Positions 45,110 to 55,572 of a stretch of 64,000 nt of DNA are shown here, piece by piece; within the stretch, counting starts at the first letter, position 1, and each line of letters starts with the position of its first letter. Origin of the DNA: Channallabes apus (taxonomy: Eukaryota; Chordata; Actinopteri; Siluriformes; Clariidae); the NCBI GenBank assembly GCA_030522415.1, contig CM060121.1, forward strand, positions 7,048,476 to 7,112,475, read 5' to 3'. Below the pieces are notes generated by a model, which was not told where the DNA came from, did no database searches, and saw only the letters and a list, made by a program, of their open reading frames with translations. A program made the translations under genes and the position numbers.

Positions 45110-46035
45110 CAGAGGTTCTATAGAGTCCCTTTGCAGGTCTACAGTGTTCTGTAGTTACAATCTAACAATCAAACTAAGTAAAAGATTAAGATCTAATTGC
45201 AGGTTTATAGATTTCAAAAGAGCCAATCTGGGGTCCCTACACACCATGCACTTTAAACCAAAAGATCCATATAGTTATATTACTGTACAAGACTACAGAT
45301 TTCTATAAAACTAAGTTGGAATTCAGAAGAACATGTAATATTCCTCAAACCAAAAGAACCTTAAAACTTCTATTGCGTAGAACTCTAACTCTAAAGTTAG
45401 TGGCATACAGAACATGCACCTCGAACTAAAAGATTTATAGTCTTAATTCAGGTCCGTAAAGATCTGTAGGACTAAGATAGTTTTTTATTATAAGTCAATA
45501 CATTTATATAAAACAATAAGTTAGAATACAGAAGAACATGTACCTTAAACCAAAAGATCTATAGAATCCTATTGCAGGTCTATTGAGTTCTGTAGAATTA
45601 AGTTACAAACAAACAATCAAAATAAGTTAAAATCAAACAAAAAGATCTTATTGTAGGTTTATTTAGGTTAAATTAGGATTCCACAGAACATGCACCTCAA
45701 GTTCAAAGATCTCAAGAGAGTCTTAATGCAGGTCTATAAAGATCTAATGGACTTAAAATTCTACAGATCAGACTCCTGAAACCAAATGATATACTGTATA
45801 GTCCTACTGTTGGTTTTTTGAGTTATGCAGAGCTACGTTAGGATTCGACAGAACATATGCACCTCAAACCAAACGATACAGACAGTCTTAATGCAGGTCT
45901 GTAAAGATATCTAGAACTAGATAGAACTCCAAAGAGTATGCACCTCAAACAAAGACATCTTTGGAATCCTACTGTAGGTCTATAAAGTACTATAGAACAA
46001 GGTTGGATCCTATAGAAAATGCAAACCAAACTTTC
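45110..46035. repeat. Degenerate tandem repeat, unit about 80-90 bp, at least eight copies
   Basis: Each unit carries, in order, an AGAACATGCACCTCAAACCA-like stretch, AAAGATCTATAGAGTC, TAATGCAGGTCTATAAAGAT and CTGTAGAACTAAGTTAG. The CCTCAAAC-type anchor recurs at 45251, 45343, 45419, 45543, 45695, 45775, 45862 and 45943. The spacings are 92, 76, 124, 152, 80, 87 and 81 bp, and the two long spacings contain extra partial units. I do not recognise the family. It has no coding frame and no dyad symmetry. Confidence 0.75.
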
Positions 46036-46169
46036 AACAGTGTGTGTGAAAAGTAACTATTCAATATTTAATGGTTATATAACTTGTAGTATCACCAGTC
46101 CATGGTGCACCACCCCATTTTGCTCTTACTGGGCAGCTATGGTTAGACCAGCATTTTTCAGGATGTTGG

Positions 46170-46372
46170 CTGGAACAACACAGACCTCATGAATGGCATC
46201 GAGATCTCTCTCCATGTAATTTATTTTCTGTGGGGCTACGCACAGGAGGAATTGTACAGGACAAAGCCATGCACACTGGAAGACTTGGAGGCACAGATTC
46301 AGCAGGGTCTTAGGAATATCCCAAATAACTTTCTTCAGGAGTGCATTCCATCCCCAGCCGTTGTAGATTAAT
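46170..46372 (+). pseudogene. Mariner-type transposase C-terminal relic
   Basis: The frame reads YFLWGYAQEELYRTK then TLEDLEAQIQQGLRNIPNNF, matching the FLWGYLK and LEDLKxRI blocks downstream of the second catalytic aspartate in mariner/Tc1-superfamily transposases. The preceding PCD motif is corrupted to HVI. Nothing upstream or downstream of the element survives recognisably. Confidence 0.5.
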
Positions 46373-47245
46373 CTTAATATTTGGAAATGGTTTTATATTT
46401 TGTGGAAAACTGTATATTTTTTAACACCAATTCCAAAAAGCATTTCCTAACTGGTTTAACTCCCCTTTGCTACGGATCACAATAATCCAATGTCCAGATG
46501 AAGTAAATAATCACTTTGACGTCCCTAGTCATGTTATTTCAACTACAAAAAAACTTTTATTTTTCTATTATTGCTATGTACAGTCTCATCTGTAATTATT
46601 CTTATGGAATGAATGTATCTGTAATGCTTTAAAGTTTAAATGTTTAATGTTCCCTGTTCAATTCACCCGTAATAGTTACTTGACTTTCACATGTACAAGA
46701 AACACTCTTGTATTTATTGCTTTTGTGTTATGGAACACTTAAACAATGTCACATCCAGGAAAAAAATAAATAATAAATAAATTATGTTTATATAAAAATT
46801 ATTTGAGATTGTTCTCCATATCATATATCATATAACATACTGATGTTAAGCCTCCTTTTAATACATGGCAGAGCAGATATAGATATAGAGACAGACGCTG
46901 TTATCCCCCAACCCCCCCCCCCCCCTTTATTTCCCCTTATTATTCTTTAGGTTAATATATTGTCCTGCGTTGATGAGATGTGTGGACTTTCACATGAATC
47001 ATGTCCTACCTATTATATTCTGTCCGCCCTCTTACCTTTTTTCCCCTCATATTTTGTTGATTATTTAAAATAAAGGCATGACATTACAGTGCATAAAAAA
47101 GGAGGACAAATGTTTTATTTATTTTATAATTTTTAAAAAATGTGTCTTCCCAGATAATGATTGTTTTATAACTACTTTTATAACATACAAAACAATTTCA
47201 AGGTGAAATAGGGAACATCTTATATCTTAGAAAATGTGAAATATT
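46373..47245. other. No gene seen; AT-rich
   Basis: A C-rich run lies at about 46909-46926. Confidence 0.55.
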
Positions 47246-47250
47246 TTTCA

Positions 47251-47495
47251 TGGTGGCTTAGTGGTTAGCACTGTCACCTTTTGCCTCCAGGGTTGGGGGT
47301 TTGAATCTCGCCTCAGTGTGTGTGTGTGTGTGTGTGTGTGTGGAGTTTGCGTGGTGGTTTTTCTCCATGCAACCTGGTTTTCTCCCACAGTCCAAAGACA
47401 TGTGGTTTAGACTGGTTGGCATTTCCAAATTGAGTGTGTGTCCTGAGGGGTTGGCACATCCGGGGTGTACCTCACCTTGTTCTGGACAATATAGA
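47251..47495 (+). mobile_element. Diverged RTE-tailed SINE (copy L)
   Basis: The head has TGGCTTAGTGGTTAGCACTG and GGTTTGAATCTC. The body has TTTCTCCCACAGTCCAAAGA and the tail GGTTGGCACATCCGGGGTGT. Internal deletions and a short TG expansion are present. Confidence 0.7.
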
Positions 47496-47639
47496 AAAAT
47501 ACATTAGTAGAGATTTAATGTCCTGTAACTGGCCGGGACACATTCTGATATTGATGGTAAAGCTAAACTAACATTTTCCCACCGATATCAGCAATAATAA
47601 TGTCAATACGACTGCCAGGTAAACTGAACAACATACTGG

Positions 47640-47880
47640 TGACAGGATCATGGACACCCAAGACTCACCCATTGCCATAGGAACCAATGATCAGCCCATC
47701 TGGTCTGATCTAACAGAAAAGTTAATGCAGAACAAATTGCTGAAAAGGTCATTGCTATCACCACATCACCAAATCCCAAATTCCCCAGATCCCAATCTGA
47801 TTGAGGATGCACCAGACGAAGAAGTCCATGATCCAGGGCAGGCCCATGCCACAACCCACAGGATCCAATGGTGAACTAAA
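47640..47880 (+). pseudogene. Tc1-like transposase relic, N- and C-terminal parts joined
   Basis: CATCTGGTCTGATCTAACAG and GCAGAACAAATTGCTGAAAA match the N-terminal coding part of a fish Tc1-like family. This passes abruptly into CCAAATTCCCCAGATCCCAA and TCTGATTGAGGATGC, the PNSPDLNPIE region. The internal deletion removes most of the catalytic domain. The copy at 62000-62290 belongs to the same family. Confidence 0.65.
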
Positions 47881-47973
47881 AACCTGGGTGTGTTTAGGGT
47901 AAATGGTTTTAATGTAATGGTTGAATTCTTATGGTCTCGACAAGCCATCCTTTAGATGAAATGTTAAAATATT

Positions 47974-48147
47974 CATTCATTCATTCATTCATTCATTTTC
48001 TATACCGCTTAATCCTGTGTTCAGGGTCGCGGGGGACCTGGAGCCTATCCCAGGAGACTTCGGGCACTAGGCGGGGTACACCCTGTACTGTACAGGGTGC
48101 CAATCCATCGCAGGGCACACACACATACACACACTCACACACCTAAT
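47974..48147 (-). mobile_element. 5'-truncated RTE-tailed SINE (copy F)
   Basis: The 3' 174 bp of the family, starting in the internal TG/CA stretch, are flanked by TGTTAAAATATT at 47962-47973 and 48148-48159. A small duplication (CTGTACTGTACAGGG near 48084) is unique to this copy. Confidence 0.9.
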
Positions 48148-48185
48148 TGTTAAAATATTTTTTTTATTTATTTTTTGATATAAAG

Positions 48186-48500
48186 TGGGCGACACCATGG
48201 CGTAGTGGTTAGCACTGTCGCCTTGCACCACTAGGGTTCAGGTTCGATTCCCTCCTCGGGTCTGTGTGCATGGAGATTGCATGTTCTCGCAATGCTTGGT
48301 GGGTTTCCTCCGGGTTTCCACCACTTCCTCCCACAGTCCAAAGAATAAAGATTAGTTAATTGCCCATAGAGCGTGTGAGTGCGCACTGTATGTGTTCGAG
48401 TCCTGCAATGGACTGGCACCCCATCCCGGGTGCCCTAAGTCTCCTGGGATAGAATCAAGCCCCCCCACAACCCTGTATACAGGATAAAGCTGACGATGAG
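48186..48500 (+). mobile_element. Old RTE-tailed SINE (copy G)
   Basis: The complete order of head (GGCGTAGTGGTTAGCACTGT, GGTTCGATTCC), body and tail is kept, but with many substitutions and a decayed tail (AGGATAAAGCTGACGATGAG). No target duplication is visible. It lies 40 bp from copy F. Confidence 0.8.
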
Positions 48501-49468
48501 ATACCTACAGTCAAATAGTAGGAATGACTTGTACTGTACATATAAATGTATATAACATGATGAGGATATAAAGTGCTAAAATGCATACAGATGACTTCAC
48601 TTTTACAAATATTAAAGAGAACATTAACTGTGTCTACATCCGGATACCTGAGAGAGAGAGAGAGAGAGAGAGAGAGTCTTTGTGACAGCCTTTATGTCCC
48701 TAATGTCCTTAATTAGAGGATCAAGTTGTCTCCATAACCGGTAACCTGTGTTAACTTGCTCCGTTCATCTCTGTGTGTTTGCGAAAGTTACGAGTGAAAC
48801 GAATCATATTATTCGGGGTGTGAAAAAAGCATGCTGCGTTCGTGTTTATTTATGTCTTCTGGGTGTTTTATTGGGAGGTGCAGGCAGTTGTGTCCTTGAC
48901 AGCCGCATAGTGTTGCATTCTGTCTTTATTTTTAGCGTGCGTTAGCGTGACAGCAGCTCGGCGTTGACTTACAGTCACAGAAGAGGATAAATAAACTGCA
49001 GGAAATCCTCACATTTAATCCTCCTCAGCTATTGTTCGCCTTGAAAAACACACACCCTTCGGGGAGGCTTCAGAAAGCACGAAATGTCTCTTTGTCCCAG
49101 CTTTAAATGCTCAGAAGTGTGTGTGTGTGTGTGTGTGTGGACAGAGTATTAACGGAGGTCTTATACAACACAGTAACTGATTAACCAAACTGTGAGAACA
49201 GACCTTTAGTCTCCCTCGCTCTTTCTGTGAGTAAGAAAGAAAGACAGAAAGAAAGAAAACGAATGAGAGAAAGGAGACATATTCGTCTGTAATGCCTTTA
49301 CATTGGCGTTTGTAAGTGTGTGTGTCAGCGAGATAGAGAGAGAGAGATTTTGTGCAAGTGTTTGTGTTTGTGCTGTGGTGTGTTAAATTCAGCCCCTTTT
49401 CTTGCTGATTTGATTATTTCCTCTATCGCACCTGTAATGTTTAACTACATAAAGCCAAACACTATGTA

Positions 49469-49517
<49 letters not shown>

Positions 49518-49965
49518 ATGCGCTAGAAGGAGATAATACCGAGTTGTACATTAAAAGCAGTTGAATAGACGACTTCCTTCCTCATGTTGACCTGTCGCTC
49601 ACACTTACGTTTACTTCCGATCCCGCAACCTTTGATCCCTCCAGCCCTGAAAAAATCGCACGAGCCAATTGGCTGCTTTGCCGACGCCCATGGTTGTTTG
49701 CTCTGGCATTGTGGAATCTGGCAAACATTTCTTTCTGTCTATGGAATGGATTGACAGGTTTAACAAAATGATATTTAAGTGCACAGAAAAAGAGAAAAAG
49801 AGACTCGGGGTATCTATAAAATAATAGGATTGTCGAAGATAATCTAATAAAAAAGACACCCAAAAATGAAAAAAAATTGTTTTTGTTGAATTTGTTTCTA
49901 CTGCCAACTTTCCAGTGCACAAATATTTATCTCGACTGCAAAAACCTGTTTCCGGAGCATTGATA
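48501..49965. other. No gene seen; several simple repeats
   Basis: (GA)n lies at about 48651-48676, (TG)n at 49118-49138 and 49467-49517. The 49580-49760 stretch is less AT-rich and repeat-free, and might be conserved noncoding sequence. Confidence 0.4.
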
Positions 49966-49967
49966 TT

Positions 49968-50205
49968 ACGAGGGACATTCAAATCAAACCGGAACTTAAG
50001 ACAATAAGACTCTTAAAAACATTTGAATGGTGCAAACATTTTAAATAAGGCCGTATGTCTGTGAATGATGAGCCTAACCAATGTGGCTTGGCACCCACTG
50101 CAGTCCTGACCTTACTTTATTAAAGGAGTTCCTGGGAGGCCAGCGTTTTAGGTGTGTAGTAAGCAGTCCGATTATGGCTCCTGTGTACTGAGAAAACTTT
50201 CTACC
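49968..50205 (+). mobile_element. Probable mariner-type relic
   Basis: ACGAGGGACATTCAAATCAA resembles a mariner terminal repeat. GCACCCACTGCAGTCCTGAC, TTAAAGGAGTTCCTGGGAGG and CCAGCGTTTTAGG correspond loosely to the SPDLAPSDYHLFGPLK and LGGQRF blocks of mariner transposases. It is strongly decayed and internally deleted. Confidence 0.4.
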
Positions 50206-50224
50206 TCGATGGACACACCAGGCA

Positions 50225-50635
50225 AAAGTTTGGATACAAGTTTGGAGGTATTTCCAAAATTCTAGAATAATACTGCATTTTTTTTTTCAAAACCATGAAA
50301 TAACACATAGCATTAGGTAATTAGCTAAAAACAAAGACAACATTCAGTTCTTATTTTAAGACATTAAGGTCAGTTATTCTGGAACAGTTTAGGCATGAAC
50401 AGTATTGTCAAGTGCATTCGCAAAACCCATCAAGCACGTGATGAAACTGCTCTCATGAAGTCCATCCCAGGAAAGCAAAACCAAAGCGTACCTCTGCTGT
50501 GTTCATGTGGAGAAGATCATTTAGTTATCAGCTTCAAAAATTAACAATTAACAGCATCTCAAATTAGAGCTATTATGACTTAATATCACTTAATACTTAA
50601 TAGCACTTAATATCAACTATTCAAAGGAGATCCAA
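50225..50635 (+). mobile_element. Tc1-like transposon relic (family of 26420-26985)
   Basis: It follows the 26420 copy from AATAATACTG and TTATTTTAAGACATTAAGGT through GTATTGTCAAGTGCATTCGC to ATCAACTATTCAAAGGAGAT. A repeated CACTTAATA element is inserted near 50585-50605. There are many stops. Confidence 0.65.
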
Positions 50636-50657
50636 ATCAAAATGTTAATATATGTGC

Positions 50658-50658
<1 letters not shown>

Positions 50659-50731
<73 letters not shown>
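50659..50731. repeat. (AT)n microsatellite, about 73 bp
   Basis: A pure AT run, self-complementary and able to extrude as a cruciform. Confidence 0.97.
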
Positions 50732-50734
<3 letters not shown>

Positions 50735-50736
<2 letters not shown>

Positions 50737-50818
50737 AATAAGTACACCTTTTTTTAAGAGATGTTTCTGAATAAGTATATATATACTGTGTATATAAAAC
50801 AAAAGGTGTACTTATTCA
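50735..50818. repeat. Perfect 18-bp inverted repeat beside the (AT)n tract
   Basis: TGAATAAGTACACCTTTT at 50735-50752 is the exact complement of 50801-50818. A third, shorter TGAATAAGTA lies at 50768 in the loop. Confidence 0.85.
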
Positions 50819-52018
50819 GACACAGGTTAGGTACCTGGTTAGGTTTGAATTTCCTCACTACTGGTTGCTAGATGCATTGGAGTCAAGGCTTATCAGTATT
50901 ATCTAGACTCCAAGCACTTGCTTTTAAACCCAGAATAAAAAATCAGGGATAGAAAATGCAGACTGAAGAAGGAAATTGTTTTTCTTTTCTGCAAAATCTG
51001 AATAACATGAATGCCACTTAAACCTTTAACAATTTTTTTTATTTTCTTTGGGGTAATAATATCAATTTATAATAGCACTAGCAAGCAAACAGGCCTATTT
51101 CAAGTGGGTGAGATGTTTTCATCCTAAACGTATTAATATTATCACAAATTATATTCTTTTATTATATTATATACTTTTTGTAGCAGACGTCAACCGAGTG
51201 GTAGAAATGTCCTAATCAGGTAAAAATGTTCACTCCAAATGTGCTCTACCAAAAAGTTAAGCAGAATTTAAAAAGAAAAAGGTAGGCATGAAAAGCTACA
51301 ATGCTGAAATGAATGAAGATATGAAAAGCACTGAAACAAACATTTTTAGAAGGCTATAATATTAAATTTTTTGCTGTAAATTATCACATCAATTCCAGCA
51401 AAATGTGGTTTGAAGTACAAAATGGATGACACATGGCTAATTTAATACATAAATAAAATAGCATTTAATTCAGCACATTGTATTATTTATAATTTTATTA
51501 TTATTATTATAATTACCATTATCCTTGTATTGTATGTGGACAGTCACTTGTGGATGGGACTGAATGAAGCCATGTGATCTGAAGTCGGTCATGTATTAGG
51601 TCATGCAGATTTGCCCAAAAATGACCTGATTTACCTGACCAGCATATGACGAAAATTCAGTCTATCCACCATTTACCTCTGTACAACTGTACCATACATC
51701 TATGCTTGTGTCTGAAATAACTGTCTACTTGCATATGTGAGGAATAAAATAGGAAAAGTAATGAACACCAAGGTGGTGTAATGTGCCCTTTTCCCCAAGT
51801 TGCTCATTTACCTACAGTATAACAGCTACTATAAAAAATGCAATGAAAGATACAGAGTACTGACATTGGAGTCTCCTTCCATGAATGTATTTTTTTTTTA
51901 AAGATTATACCTTTAATCTTAGTTACTTAATCTTAATAACAATACATGTCTATATATAATAGAAATTGAACAACTAAATGGAGGTAATTATAACTTTCTT
52001 CACGTTCCTGGAGTCTGT
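50819..52018. other. No gene seen; AT-rich
   Basis: No exon, RNA gene or repeat family is recognised. Confidence 0.55.
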
Positions 52019-52080
52019 TCTCTCTCTCTCTCTCTGTCTCTCTCTCGCTCTCTCTCTCTCTGTCTCTCTCTCGCTCTCTG
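52019..52080. repeat. (CT)n microsatellite with GT and GC interruptions
   Basis: CT runs with two copies of a CTCTGTCTCTCTCTCGCTCT unit in tandem. Confidence 0.93.
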
Positions 52081-52195
52081 AGTGGCAGGTCAGTGTGAGG
52101 CTTGTCAGTGCTCGTATTATCGATGTGAGAGATCCTGCGGTACATGCTAATAGAGTTATTCAGCACAGCGGAAACACACACTGAGCGAGGCATAG

Positions 52196-52423
52196 AGATG
52201 CAAATCAGCCATTAAATGCTGGCACAGTGAGGAGGAAGTAAGGGAGGGAGGAGTGACCCCAAATGAATTATGGGACACGTTTACCCATGGGGCACTGGAT
52301 ATTCTGAATTCGTGGGATGATGCCAAGTTTTTTGTCGCCCACATGCAAATGGTTCTCCAGAAGCAGATGGAACTGGTGAACCCTGAGTTGACCCAGCTTT
52401 CCAACCTGTTAAGATGGAGATAG
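52196..52423 (+). other. Unexplained 75-codon open frame without an early ATG
   Basis: Between stops at 52193-52195 and 52421-52423 the frame reads HSEEEVREGG, then TPNELWDTFTHGALDILNSW, DDAKFFVAHMQMVLQKQMEL and VNPELTQLSNLLRWR. The composition is mixed and protein-like, with acidic and amphipathic stretches, unlike the low-complexity frames elsewhere. No ATG precedes residue 50. It could be an exon piece, a LINE-derived fragment or chance. I do not recognise the sequence. Confidence 0.25.
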
Positions 52424-53061
52424 CAATTAACAAGAGTTACATTGTGTTCAGCTTCACTGGTTAAGTCTTGCTTTGCTAAAAAACCCTGTTGATGTACCCC
52501 CATTTGGCTAGGATAGCTCACACACTCCAGTCATCAGTGAAGTGGTTCTTATTAGGTAAGTCCCAGATAAAGGTCTGTTGACATCTTATGGTGATGTCTT
52601 GGTCAAAGGACAAGATCTCATTGTCCACATAATTGATTAGGAGAGGCGTACAACAGTGTTTCCAAAACATGGTGTATCATGGAACACTATAAAGACCATC
52701 ATCAAGAAGGTGAAAAATATTGGCAATGATGGCAATGATGACACCATGAACAGGACATTCCCCTCAAAACTAATGAAAAACCAAGACAAGTGCTTATCAA
52801 CGGGACTGTGAAGAGACAACAGCAATGTTAAGAGCGTTTTCATATTAGTGCCCCTGGATCATTTTCAAGAAATATGTTTCATTTTGATCAGCAAGAACAC
52901 AATCGTTCCAGGTTCAGAGGTCAAGAGTCAAAGTAGCCTGAAGAACAATACAGTGTACTCAAACATGGATCGAATCAGATATGGAAGCCAATCATACAGT
53001 AACTGAGAATGAAAGTAGATCAATGTTCAGACGCAACAACCTCAGTGACATCGCTCACCAC

Positions 53062-54390
53062 CAGTGGTGTCAAAAGTATTCACATTCATTACTTGAGTAG
53101 AAGTATATAGATACTAGGGTTTAAAAAGACTTCTTTAGAAGTTGAAGTATCAACTCAAGCTTTTTACTCAAGTAAAAGTGTAAAAGTACTGGTTTCAAAA
53201 CTACTTAAAGTATAAAAGTAAAAGTAACGTGAGGGGGAATAATAGCATTAAGGATAAAAGCTTAGGCTGTGCCACGGGCCTATATACTGCACTAACACCT
53301 CATTAAAAAAAGAAAGAAAAATGTTTATTTTTTTTCTTTTGTTGTATTTTTTTACGGCCATAGTGATTTGGGATAGTGTATATGGCAATTGAAAAAGAAT
53401 GCATTTTAGTACAATGCAAATACATTAAAGAACCATATATGTGTACTAGATTGGCACCCTGTCCAGGGTGTACCCCGCCTTGTGCCCTAAGTTTCCTGGG
53501 ATAGGCTCCAGTCCCCCGCGACCCTGTATATAAGGATAAAGCGGTATAGAAGATGAATGAATGAAATGAATGAATATGTGTACTACTGAGCATTAACATG
53601 TTTTATGGAGAAGAAGATATGATAACTAGTTGCCTATAAGTATTTTAATGGTGCAAAAAGTCAAACTTCAGAGGCATGTCATCAGTAACATTTATTGGAA
53701 TGTAAATGTACATCCAAGCTTAGCTGCAGGAACCTGTGAAGGCAACATACAAGAAAATTAGTGTACCAGGGCAGGTTTAGTAACAATTACCCTTGTATGG
53801 TCGTCTATAATAAACATTAGTGCTGCCAGAATGAATGATTAATCCAAAAAGGTTTTTTAATATATATATCAATCTTGTTACGTTCCTGGTGCTGTTACCT
53901 TCCTCGCTGGTGCTTGGTTGTGACATTTCGCTCGAATCTTGAGTCTCTATCACGGACATCTTTGTTTACTCATCATAATGCTATTTTATTCAAACGTCCT
54001 TGCTGGAGTGTGTGACGTGATGTCATGTGCAGGTGCGATGGATCCAACCAATACCAACCAATAGGGTGTCAGAATGTTTATACTTCTCATCCAACCACAA
54101 TAGAATTCGCTCCATCCGGATGGCGCGATTTATCCGGATGTTTTTTTTTTTTTTTTTTGAATGACAAGCTGAAATAAAATAGGAGTAACGAGGCTATTTT
54201 TAAAATGTAAGGAGTAGAAAGTACGTACAGATAATTGCGTGAAAATGTAAGGAGTAGAAGTAAAAAGTCAGCTGAAAAATAATTACTCCAGTAAAGTATA
54301 GATACCCAAAATGTCTACTTAAGTAAGTTATCAAATTATAAATACTTTTTTACCTTATTTAAGTGGACATTTTTGGTATCTATACTTTCC
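53062..54390. mobile_element. hAT-type MITE, itself carrying a SINE
   Basis: It begins CAGTGGTGTCAAAAGTATTC. The subterminal regions are packed with AAGTAAAAGT/ACTTTTACTT-like words at both sides (53100-53230 and 54180-54330), as in fish Tol2-like hAT MITEs. The interior shares GATGGATCCAACCAATACCA and AAATGTAAGGAGTAGAA with such elements and lacks a transposase. The right terminus is replaced by an inverted copy of the subterminal sequence (54354-54389). Confidence 0.7.
53449..53573 (+). mobile_element. 5'-truncated RTE-tailed SINE (copy K)
   Basis: The 3' 125 bp of the family, GATTGGCACCCTGTCCAGGG to the ATGA tail, are flanked by ATATGTGTACTA at 53437-53448 and 53574-53585. It lies inside the hAT-type MITE. 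Confidence 0.92.
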
Positions 54391-54760
54391 TGTATTAATC
54401 AATCCTGAGCACGTCAATTGTGCCTCATGTGAAAAAACACTTTTTGAGCCCGGGCAATTTGTCATCAATCTCATATTCTTTATACATCTGGACTATGGGG
54501 TAGGGATGCAACATAGAAGCATGAACTTTATGTCCATGGTGAAGCATAGTGGTGGCAGCATCATTATATAGTGCTGAGTTTCTCTTCAGCTTCAACTGGG
54601 GCTCTAGGTAAGATAGAGGGAATCATGGTTACATCATCATCATCGTACTATCCTGCAGATCTATGTCAAACAAGTTTTTAGAACAATAATGATCCAAACT
54701 TACTGTAAATACTAATCCAAGCCAACTAATTAAGTACATCTGACATTTTAGAAGGACAAA

Positions 54761-55084
54761 AATAAGAAACGCAGACATTTATTGCAGCACAAAAACCTGC
54801 CATTTTTACAGGAGTGTGGTCTTTAAATACTTATTGTACATAGTGAGTAATATACAGTATGTGTTTTGGGACACGTCCACATGTCCATGGTGGATTGAAG
54901 ATATAGTGGATGGGGTGTGTAGTATGGAACAAATGACCAACTGACCATCCATTTTGAGACCCTTCAATGATGACCTACAGTATGTACTGAGTGCTTGGGA
55001 CGCGATACAGGGTGTCTGGGGTTGGACACGGCCACATGGGACTGATGATGATGAGGCTCTTGTGAATATGACCTATATATTGAA

Positions 55085-55087
<3 letters not shown>
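54761..55087. other. No gene seen
   Basis: TTTTGGGACACGTCCACATG near 54864 fits the dispersed GTCCCAAA motif in reverse. Confidence 0.45.

Positions 55088-55121
<34 letters not shown>
55088..55121. repeat. (TG)n microsatellite
   Basis: A pure TG run, the first of four TG/AC tracts within 360 bp. Confidence 0.96.
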
Positions 55122-55122
<1 letters not shown>

Positions 55123-55200
55123 TTTGGGAAACCTTCTGAATGGAAAAAGAAAATAGTCGAAAGACTAGTCGTGTGTTATGAAAGAATTCAGTGTTTGAAT

Positions 55201-55224
55201 CTGTGTGTGTGTGTGTGTGTGTGT
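55201..55224. repeat. (TG)n microsatellite, 24 bp
   Basis: A short pure TG run, the second of the four TG/AC tracts in this cluster. Confidence 0.93.
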
Positions 55225-55316
55225 AAGAGACAGCTGTGTGTGTTTTTTCATACCTTTCTCTTCCTCTCTGCAGGTAACTTGTTACCTTGCTCCAGGTTCA
55301 ATCTGTCATCGAGCAG

Positions 55317-55357
55317 GGTGTGTGTGTGTGTGTGTGTGTGTGCGTGTGTGTGTGCGC
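55317..55357. repeat. (TG)n microsatellite with CG steps
   Basis: TG run ending GTGCGCGC. Confidence 0.95.
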
Positions 55358-55391
55358 GCTCCAATAAAAGGGTTCAAGTAGAGATCTGTCA

Positions 55392-55392
55392 T

Positions 55393-55441
<49 letters not shown>
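55392..55441. repeat. (CA)n microsatellite, 50 bp
   Basis: A CA run 35 bp from a TG run, so the pair can form a hairpin. Confidence 0.97.
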
Positions 55442-55444
<3 letters not shown>

Positions 55445-55512
55445 GGCTGCCAGCTGTCAGGTTTGTGAAAGCACATTCCGCTTAACGTCCTGCAGCTCTT
55501 TCTCTCTTGCTG

Positions 55513-55572
55513 TCTCTCTCTCTCTCTCTCTCTTTCTTCCTCTCTCTCTCTCCGTGTCTCTCGCCCTCTCTT
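55513..55572. repeat. CT-rich simple repeat
   Basis: Interrupted (CT)n. Confidence 0.93.

Larger units (their letters stand above)
52640..54760 (+). mobile_element. Tc1-like transposon relic split by a hAT-type MITE
   Basis: The first part (52640-52835) has CAGTGTTTCCAAAACATGGT, AAAGACCATCATCAAGAAGG and GAACAGGACATTCCCCTC. The second part (54455-54760) has TATACATCTGGACTATGGGG, GAAGCATAGTGGTGGCAGCA, TCAACTGGGGCTCTAGGTAA and AATGATCCAAAC. In order these match the N-terminal, middle and DNDPKH regions of one fish Tc1 transposase family. No frame stays open. Confidence 0.7.

Noticed and set aside
45110..46035. CRISPR-like array
   Set aside because: Units are long, diverged and contiguous with no constant repeat plus unique spacer pattern, and the DNA is vertebrate.
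46170..46372. Host gene encoding a 60-residue protein
   Set aside because: The sequence matches the FLWGY and LEDLEAQI blocks of mariner-type transposases and lacks the rest of the protein, so it is a relic.
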